NCBI GenBank assembly: GCA_900549135.1
Contig: URNI01000128.1
Span: 1 to 5,153 of the forward strand
Length of the DNA: 5,153 nucleotides
Origin: an uncultured Collinsella sp.
Lineage (GTDB): Bacteria; Actinomycetota; Coriobacteriia; Coriobacteriales; Coriobacteriaceae
Direction of reading: 5' to 3'
Part shown: positions 1 to 3,476 of the stretch, piece by piece
How positions within the stretch are numbered: the first letter of the stretch is position 1
Layout of the letters: each line of letters opens with the position of its first letter
The notes under the pieces: generated by a model
The model's input: the letters and a program-made list of their open reading frames with translations, nothing else
What the model was told of the DNA's origin: nothing
Databases searched by the model: none
Program-made: the position numbers and the translations under genes

Positions 1-38
1 ATTTCGCCCAAAGGCGAAGCAAACGTCGTCGTGACCAC
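1..38 (-). CDS. 5' end of a minus-strand gene, possibly O6-methylguanine-DNA methyltransferase (partial)
   Basis: Only the first 12 codons are inside the window; the gene continues beyond position 1. Reading the minus strand from a GTG at 38-36 gives MVTTTFASPLGE with no stop. The start is well supported: AAAGGAG lies 6 nt upstream (51-45) and a -10-like TATTAT lies at 72-67. The pattern of a short strand followed by SPLG is typical of the N-terminus of the MGMT/Ogt family, which transfers alkyl groups from O6-alkylguanine in DNA to its own cysteine (family knowledge). The catalytic PCHR region would lie outside the window, so the product is a guess from 12 residues. The gene has the same orientation as lysC and asd but is separated from asd by about 750 bp of structured non-coding DNA, so it is probably transcribed separately. 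Confidence 0.55.
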   Translation of the reverse strand, partial: MVTTTFASPLGE

Positions 39-44
39 CAGCGG

Positions 45-51
45 CTCCTTT
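45..51 (-). promoter_or_regulatory. Ribosome binding site that fixes the GTG start at 38
   Basis: The minus strand reads AAAGGAG at 51-45, followed by the 6-nt spacer CCGCTG and then GTG at 38-36. This is a strong match to the anti-Shine-Dalgarno sequence at good spacing. It is the main evidence that the left edge carries a real gene start. Confidence 0.65.
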
Positions 52-66
52 CAAAACTTCGCAAAC

Positions 67-72
67 ATAATA
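67..72 (-). promoter_or_regulatory. -10-like box for the left-edge gene
   Basis: The minus strand reads TATTAT at 72-67, five of six matches to TATAAT. It would start transcription near 60 and give a leader of about 22 nt with the RBS inside it. No good -35 lies at 16-18 nt; the best TTG-type hexamer (TTGTCT) is only 13 nt upstream. The promoter is therefore either activator-dependent or misidentified. A dyad at 93-114 lies just upstream, where a regulator could act. Confidence 0.35.
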
Positions 73-92
73 CCGCGAATTGTGCAGACAAC

Positions 93-114
93 CCCACAGA
101 TACGTCTGGGTGGG
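93..114. repeat. Interrupted dyad upstream of the left-edge gene promoter
   Basis: On the plus strand CCCA-CAGA (93-100), a TACG loop, and TCTG-GG-TGGG (105-114) form an 8-bp stem with a 2-nt bulge. AATTG (78-82) and CAATT (119-123) form a further outer 5-bp dyad. An alternative pairing of CAGAC (85-89) with GTCTG (104-108) is also possible. The location overlaps the expected -35 zone of the 67-72 box, so an operator is possible. Neither side has a T-run, so it is unlikely to be a terminator. Confidence 0.35.
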
Positions 115-204
115 CTCGCAATTACTTAAACGAGGCTGTTTTCCCCAATCAAGCGAAGAAGACGCGGGGCTTCGACGCCAATGCGGTATCCCTACCAGCT
201 GAGT

Positions 205-376
205 TCTAATACTTTCCCGAGAAGTGAACGAGTAAAAACGAAGCCCCGGAGCATCCACACCTTTAGGCCGCAAAACCGCAGGATTCGCACAGCAAAACCG
301 CAGGAAATAGCGGTCAAAAAATGCCAATGCTTCGGGGGTCCAAATAAGGTCGTTCACTTCTCGGCAAAGTATTAGA
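205..376. repeat. 172-bp palindromic element with 27-bp terminal inverted repeats
   Basis: The ends 205-231 and 350-376 are inverted copies matching at 26 of 27 bases (one mismatch, C216/C365). Pairing continues inward in exactly the same register (positions summing to 581): 244-254 with 327-337 (10 Watson-Crick pairs plus one G-T), then 262-264 with 317-319 and 266-271 with 310-315. The arms are separated by a symmetric 12/12 unpaired block (232-243 and 338-349). There is no net insertion or deletion between the halves. The centre carries a 14-bp direct repeat (270-283 and 292-305). No target-site duplication is evident at the borders. The weak 64-codon ORF at 181-375 crosses both ends and is not credible. 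It could be a MITE-like non-autonomous element, a dispersed intergenic palindrome or a structured RNA. I did not recognise a named family. Confidence 0.7.
270..305. repeat. Pair of 14-bp direct repeats inside the palindromic element
   Basis: GCAAAACCGCAGGA occurs at 270-283 and again, identical, at 292-305, a period of 22 bp with an 8-bp spacer. Each copy contains ACCGC, which can pair with the single GCGGT at 310-314; the upstream GCCGC (267-271) can pair there too. Three segments could therefore compete for one partner. The roughly two-turn spacing would also suit a pair of protein-binding sites on one face of the helix. Confidence 0.6.
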
Positions 377-392
377 CCCCGATTCGCACCAA

Positions 393-548
393 CCCCAAAG
401 TCACCTCAGGCGGCAGACGCAGCGCGCCGCAGCTGCCGTCACGGCCCCAAAGTCACCCCAGGCAGCAGGCGCAGCGCGCCGCAGCTGCCGGCCGCGCTCC
501 GCAGTCCCCCAAGGCGGCAGGCGCAAAGCGCCGAGGCCGCCGCCGGGA
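393..548. repeat. Three tandem 52-bp repeats, each with a two-part hairpin
   Basis: Units begin at 393, 445 and 497, an exact 52-bp period. Units 1 and 2 match at 43 of the first 46 bases; unit 3 is more diverged but aligned without gaps. Each unit contains the same fold: a 6-bp outer stem (409-414/432-437, 461-466/484-489, 513-518/536-541), a single unpaired A on the 5' side, a 5-bp inner stem closing a 3-nt loop, and three unpaired bases on the 3' side. The fourth outer pair is G-T in unit 1, A-T in unit 2 and G-C in unit 3, so sequence changes while pairing is kept. Unit 1 has one inner mismatch (A417/C427). The loops differ (AGC, AGC, AAA). No fourth copy is seen on either side. A 65-codon minus-strand ORF over 439-636 starts at GTG without a convincing RBS and looks like a GC-rich artefact. 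Confidence 0.75.
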
Positions 549-584
549 CCAGGGCCCGCAACAGCCACGTGCTCCCATCAGCCC

Positions 585-622
585 AGCGGCCCCAACCAAC
601 AACGCCCCCATCGCAGGCCGCT
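585..622. repeat. 7-bp inverted repeat between the tandem array and the long hairpin
   Basis: AGCGGCC (585-591) and GGCCGCT (616-622) are perfect inverted copies around a 24-nt C-rich, G-poor segment. No T-run follows on either strand. The rest of 549-640 shows no gene or recognisable site. In GC-rich DNA a 7-bp dyad can occur by chance. Confidence 0.35.
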
Positions 623-640
623 CGTAACAGCGTCACCGCA

Positions 641-770
641 GGCGGGGGCCGGGCTTAGTTTTCAGAACACTCCGCAGACCAGTGTGGCGCCTTGTCCGCG
701 GCTCCGAAGGAGCAGGACAAGGCGCCACACATGGTCGAGGACGTTCTGAAAACTAAGCCCGGCCCCCGCC
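641..770. repeat. 130-nt near-perfect hairpin downstream of asd
   Basis: The arms 641-668 and 743-770 are perfect 28-bp inverted copies. Inside, GACCA (677-681) pairs with TGGTC (732-736), then 682-697 pairs perfectly over 16 bp with 715-730. GCTCC-GAA-GGAGC (701-713) caps the structure. Only short internal loops interrupt the stem, giving more than 50 pairs overall. It begins 14 bp past the asd stop on the minus strand. The arms contain TTAGTTTTC next to a G/C-rich block, so transcripts from either side meet a T-run at the end of the first arm. It could be an elaborate bidirectional transcription end, an inserted palindromic element or a dsRNA-forming 3' end. No coding potential. Confidence 0.85.
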
Positions 771-774
771 GGAC
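748..774 (-). terminator. Putative intrinsic terminator of asd, nested in the long hairpin
   Basis: On the minus strand GTCCGGC (774-768), a GGGG loop and GCCGGGC (763-757) form a 7-bp stem (one G-T pair), followed by TTAGTTTTC (756-748). It lies 10 nt after the asd stop codon. Most of it is also the 3'-side arm (plus-strand view) of the 641-770 hairpin. RNA polymerase coming from asd would make this small stem before the larger fold can form. The T-run is interrupted, so efficiency is uncertain. Confidence 0.55.
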
Positions 775-784
775 AGGTCAACCG

Positions 785-1810
785 CTACTCGCAGAGCAGC
801 TTAGCGATCTGGACGGCATTGGTTGCCGCGCCCTTACGGATTTGGTCGCCGCAGCACCAGAAGGTGATGCCACGCGCGGCCTCGGGGTTGGAGATGTCAC
901 GACGCACGCGGCCGACCCAAATCAGGTCCTGGTCGGACGTATCCATCGGCATGGGGAAGCGGTCGTGTGCATCCTCGGCAGCCATATCGTCAACCAGCTT
1001 GACGCCGGGAGCAGCAGCCAGCGCAGCACGGGCCTCTTCCACCGTAATATCGCGCTCAAACTCGAGCGTAATGCTCTCGGAGTGCGAACGCAGCACGGGC
1101 ACGCGCACGCAGGTGCAGTTCACGCGCAGCTCGGGCAGGTGCATAATCTTGCGGCCCTCGTTCTGCAGCTTCATCTCCTCGGAGGTAAAGCCCTCCTCCT
1201 TGACGCCGCCAATCTGCGGAATCAGGTTGCTCGCCAGCTGGGCGGCAAATGCGCGCGGCTCGGGAATCTCCTCGCCACGGCCCAGGGCAGCAAGCTGGGC
1301 CTCGAGCTCGGCCATACCGGGCGCGCCAGCGCCCGAAGCTGCCTGATACGTGGACACGATCATACGCTTCACGCCGGCAAGCTGGTGCAGCGGCCAGGTG
1401 GGAACCAGACCGATAATGGTCGCGCAGTTGGGGTTGGCGATCAGGCCGTGATGCCATTTGATATCGTCGGCATTGATCTCGGGCACGACCAGCGGCACCT
1501 CGGGATCCATGCGGAAGGCGTGGCTGTTGTCGACCACGACGGCTCCGCGCTTGACGGCCTCGGGCAGCAGCTCCTTCGCGATGTCGTCGCCGGCGGCTCC
1601 AAGCACAATGTCACAGCCCTCAAAGGTCTCGGGACAAGCCTCTTCGATCACGATCTGCTCGCCGCGGAACTCGACGGTCTTGCCCGCAGAACGTGCGCTC
1701 GCCAGCAGCTTGAGCTTGCCAACCGGGAACTCCTGCTCGTTTAGGCACTCGAGCATCTGGGTGCCCACGGCTCCCGTCGCGCCCAAAATAGCAACCGTGT
1801 ACTGTTTCAT
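785..1810 (-). CDS. asd: Aspartate-semialdehyde dehydrogenase
   Basis: Asd catalyses NADPH-dependent reduction of L-4-aspartyl phosphate to L-aspartate 4-semialdehyde, the branch point to lysine/diaminopimelate and to threonine and methionine; it is cytosolic. The 341-residue product has the N-terminal nucleotide-binding loop GATGAVG at residues 10-16, an SARSAGK segment (38-44) typical of NADP contact, the catalytic cysteine in NPNCAT (Cys129), the STYQAASGAG segment (153-162), KEEGFTSEEMKLQNE around 204-218, and the active-site histidine in VPVLRSHSES (His243). The end contains RKGAATNAVQIA, as usual for the family. Length is normal. The frame stays open upstream to 1966, but ATG at 1810 is chosen because MKQYTVAILGATG is the canonical start, with AAAGG 7 nt upstream. 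It follows lysC by 173 bp on the same strand, so co-transcription is possible but a hairpin intervenes. Confidence 0.97.
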   Translation of the reverse strand: MKQYTVAILGATGAVGTQMLECLNEQEFPVGKLKLLASARSAGKTVEFRGEQIVIEEACPETFEGCDIVLGAAGDDIAKELLPEAVKRGAVVVDNSHAFRMDPEVPLVVPEINADDIKWHHGLIANPNCATIIGLVPTWPLHQLAGVKRMIVSTYQAASGAGAPGMAELEAQLAALGRGEEIPEPRAFAAQLASNLIPQIGGVKEEGFTSEEMKLQNEGRKIMHLPELRVNCTCVRVPVLRSHSESITLEFERDITVEEARAALAAAPGVKLVDDMAAEDAHDRFPMPMDTSDQDLIWVGRVRRDISNPEAARGITFWCCGDQIRKGAATNAVQIAKLLCE

Positions 1811-1817
1811 GCTTCCC

Positions 1818-1822
1818 CCTTT
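1818..1822 (-). promoter_or_regulatory. Ribosome binding site that fixes the asd start
   Basis: The minus strand reads AAAGG at 1822-1818, followed by GGGAAGC and ATG at 1810. The 7-nt spacing is good. The site rules out the longer in-frame start at 1966, which would add 52 residues before the Rossmann-fold start and has no comparable RBS. Confidence 0.8.
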
Positions 1823-1875
1823 AAAGGTTATGGCTTTTGCCCGCACGCCGAGCAGGCCGATTATTGTTGCCAGTG

Positions 1876-1911
1876 TATACAAGAACGGGGCGGACACGAA
1901 ACCCGCCCCGT
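1876..1911 (-). terminator. Possible terminator or attenuator between lysC and asd
   Basis: On the minus strand ACGGGGCGG (1911-1903) and CCGCCCCGT (1893-1885) form a perfect 9-bp stem around a 9-nt loop, followed by TCTTGTATA (1884-1876). The stem is strong, but the T-rich tail is short and broken. It could end part of the lysC transcription before asd. A second CGGGGCG on the minus strand (1939-1933) could pair with the same 3' arm, giving an alternative fold. TATACA at 1879-1874 looks like a -10 for a separate asd promoter, but no -35 was found at proper distance. Confidence 0.45.
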
Positions 1912-1941
1912 CGAAACGAAACCGAAATGAAACGCCCCGCC

Positions 1942-1973
1942 GTAGATTTTTGAGACATGACCCCAAAATCTAC
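1942..1973. repeat. 9-bp inverted repeat just after lysC
   Basis: GTAGATTTT (1942-1950) and AAAATCTAC (1965-1973) are perfect inverted copies around 14 nt. The structure starts 10 nt past the lysC stop on the minus strand. The stem is A/T-rich and is followed by GGCGGGGC rather than a T-run, so it is not a standard terminator. It may protect the lysC 3' end, be a protein site, or belong to a dispersed intergenic repeat. Confidence 0.55.
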
Positions 1974-1983
1974 CGAGCAGTCG

Positions 1984-3372
1984 CTACTTTTTGAGCGCAG
2001 CCAGAGCGGGATCGACCGGCGCGGGAGCCTCCAGGTCAGAGACCTTCACAATGCCGTTCTCGTCTGAGAAGGCACGATAGATGGTCTGAATCGCCAGGTC
2101 GAAGTCTTTCTCCTCAACACCGATAATGATGTTGATCTCGTCGCAGCTCTGCGAAATCATACGCACGCTCACGCCGGCCTGGCCAAGCATGCCAAACAGG
2201 TGGCCCGAGATACCCGCGCGGCCGCGCAGGTTACGACCGACGGTAGCGATGAGCGCCAAGCCCTCGACAACCTCGATCTCGAGCGGCTCGACCTCCTGTT
2301 GAATGTCGCCCACGAGCGAGTACAGCGAATCGTGAACGTCCTGCTCCTGCACCACGGCGCCAAAGCGGTCGACGCCGGTGGGCATATGCTCGACGGAAAC
2401 GTCATAGCGCTCGAAGACCGAAAGTGCACGGCGCATAAAGCCAACGCGGGGCTTGGTGCGGTCGCGGGCAACGTTGATGGCGACAAAGCCGCGCTTGCCG
2501 GTCACGCCGGTAATGATGGGCTCCGCCTCGCCCTCATCAGCCGTCTCGCTAATGATGGTACCGGGGTCCTGCGGCGCATTGGTGTTCTTGATGACCAGCG
2601 GAATACCCGCCTCGCGCACGGGGAACACAGCTTCCTCGTGCAGAACGCTCGCACCCATGTACGAAAGCTCGCGCAGCTCCTCGTAGGTAACGCGCGCAAT
2701 GGGCTGAGCCTCGGGAACAATACGCGGATCGGCAGAATAGAAACCCGAGACGTCGGTCCAGTTCTCGTACAGGTCGGCGCCTAGGCACTTAGCCAGGATC
2801 GAGCCCGAGATATCGCCGCCGCCACGATCGAGCAGCTTGATCTGGCCCTCTCGCGTCGCGCCGTAGAAGCCAGGCATAACAAAGCCGCCCTGCTGGCCGT
2901 ACTCCTGCACCAGCTCGGAGGTGCGGTTCATGCTGAGCGTACCGTCGTGATGGAATGCCACAACCGTTGCGGCGTCCAGGAACGGCAGGCCCAGGTACTC
3001 GGCCATCAGGCGAGCGGTGAAGTACTCGCCGCGGCTCACAAGCTCCTCGGTGGAGTAGCCGCCCGAGCGGGCGCGCTCGGCAAAGGCCGCGAACTCCTCA
3101 CGGATGGGATAGGTGAGCTCCAGCTCGTCAGCGATATCAAAATAGCGCTGGCCGATGTCCTCGAGCAGCTCCTCGCACGACACGTGGTACTTAACGTGCG
3201 CGTTAACCAGATAGAGCAGGTCGGTCACCTTGGTGTCACCCTTAAAACGGCGACCGCAGGCGGAAACCACCACAAAACGGCGAGCCGGATCGGCATCGAC
3301 GATGGCCTTGATCTTCTTGAAGTGTTCGGCGTCGGCGACCGACGAGCCGCCAAACTTGGCAATCTTAATCAT
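1984..3372 (-). CDS. lysC: Aspartate kinase with C-terminal ACT domains
   Basis: LysC phosphorylates L-aspartate with ATP to give 4-phospho-L-aspartate, the first committed and usually feedback-inhibited step of lysine, threonine and methionine synthesis. The 462-residue protein begins MIKIAKFGGSSVA, the amino-acid-kinase signature (KFGGSS, residues 6-11). It then shows VVVSACG (34-40), KVTDLL (48-53), SRGEYFTARL (114-123), RGGGDISGS (183-191), the nucleotide-binding WTDVSGFYSADPR (205-217) and MGASVLHEEA (239-248). From about residue 290 there are two ACT-like units; the second carries VRMISQSCDEINIIIGVE. Length and layout fit monofunctional aspartokinases of about 450 residues (aspartokinase III / YclM-like) rather than shorter LysC with an internal second start. 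It is not fused to homoserine dehydrogenase. Whether lysine or threonine is the effector cannot be told from sequence alone. The upstream AAAGG sits about 13 nt from the ATG, a long spacing. It is divergent from thrC and precedes asd. Confidence 0.97.
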   Translation of the reverse strand: MIKIAKFGGSSVADAEHFKKIKAIVDADPARRFVVVSACGRRFKGDTKVTDLLYLVNAHVKYHVSCEELLEDIGQRYFDIADELELTYPIREEFAAFAERARSGGYSTEELVSRGEYFTARLMAEYLGLPFLDAATVVAFHHDGTLSMNRTSELVQEYGQQGGFVMPGFYGATREGQIKLLDRGGGDISGSILAKCLGADLYENWTDVSGFYSADPRIVPEAQPIARVTYEELRELSYMGASVLHEEAVFPVREAGIPLVIKNTNAPQDPGTIISETADEGEAEPIITGVTGKRGFVAINVARDRTKPRVGFMRRALSVFERYDVSVEHMPTGVDRFGAVVQEQDVHDSLYSLVGDIQQEVEPLEIEVVEGLALIATVGRNLRGRAGISGHLFGMLGQAGVSVRMISQSCDEINIIIGVEEKDFDLAIQTIYRAFSDENGIVKVSDLEAPAPVDPALAALKK

Positions 3373-3423
3373 GGGCTGGAGGTTACCTTTCTAAAAAGCC
3401 TCTGCGAACCTATTTTGCACGCT

Positions 3424-3440
3424 CTGATACCATGGTTTCA
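3424..3440. promoter_or_regulatory. Palindrome over putative divergent lysC and thrC promoters
   Basis: Positions 3425-3440 read TGATACCATGGTTTCA, which matches its own reverse complement at 14 of 16 bases around a perfect ACCATGGT core. It lies near the middle of the 104-bp lysC-thrC intergenic region. Plus strand: TGATACCAT (3425-3433) resembles an extended -10 for thrC, giving a leader of about 35-40 nt. Minus strand: TGGTATCAG (3432-3424, running just past the palindrome) resembles an extended -10 for lysC, with TTGGTC 19 nt further upstream. One bound protein could therefore cover both. The -35 elements are weak and the regulator is unknown. Confidence 0.4.
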
Positions 3441-3462
3441 CCGATTGGGACCAAGGCATCCG

Positions 3463-3467
3463 AGGAG
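3463..3467 (+). promoter_or_regulatory. Ribosome binding site that fixes the thrC start
   Basis: AGGAG at 3463-3467 (within GAGGAG) lies 9 nt before ATG at 3477. The in-frame ATG at 3432, 15 codons upstream, has no Shine-Dalgarno and lies inside the palindrome. The site selects the 505-residue product. Confidence 0.85.
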
Positions 3468-3476
3468 CAGTGTTAT

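Noticed and set aside
3..18. Hairpin TTCGCC-CAAA-GGCGAA as a terminator
   Set aside because: It lies within the first codons of the left-edge gene on the minus strand and has no T-run in the window; coding sequence explains it better.
150..203. tRNA-like segment on the minus strand (CTCAGCTGGTAG resembles a D-arm)
   Set aside because: No matching acceptor stem, anticodon stem or T-loop (GGTTCGA-type) follows at the right spacing; GGTA-GGGA-TACC is only a 4-bp hairpin.
181..375. 64-codon plus-strand open frame
   Set aside because: It lies almost wholly within the palindromic element, ends in its right terminal repeat, has no purine-rich RBS and shows a low-information basic composition.
393..548. 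CRISPR array
   Set aside because: The repeats are adjacent 52-bp units with no unique spacers, and no cas gene is present.
439..636. 65-codon minus-strand open frame
   Set aside because: It starts at GTG without a good RBS and is translated from the tandem hairpin array, giving an A/G/L/C-rich sequence with no protein-like pattern.
641..770. Integron attC recombination site
   Set aside because: The hairpin is perfectly paired in its outer 28 bp and lacks the GTTRRRY core and the characteristic unpaired extrahelical bases; no integrase or cassette is nearby.
692..1744. 350-codon plus-strand open frame over asd
   Set aside because: It is antisense to asd, which carries every catalytic motif. 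Long opposite-strand frames are expected in GC-rich coding DNA, and this one has no recognisable domain and starts inside the long hairpin.
3373..3476. Lysine riboswitch or T-box leader controlling lysC or thrC
   Set aside because: The whole divergent region is 104 bp and the probable leaders are under 50 nt, too short for either class; no T-box core or lysine-riboswitch features are visible.
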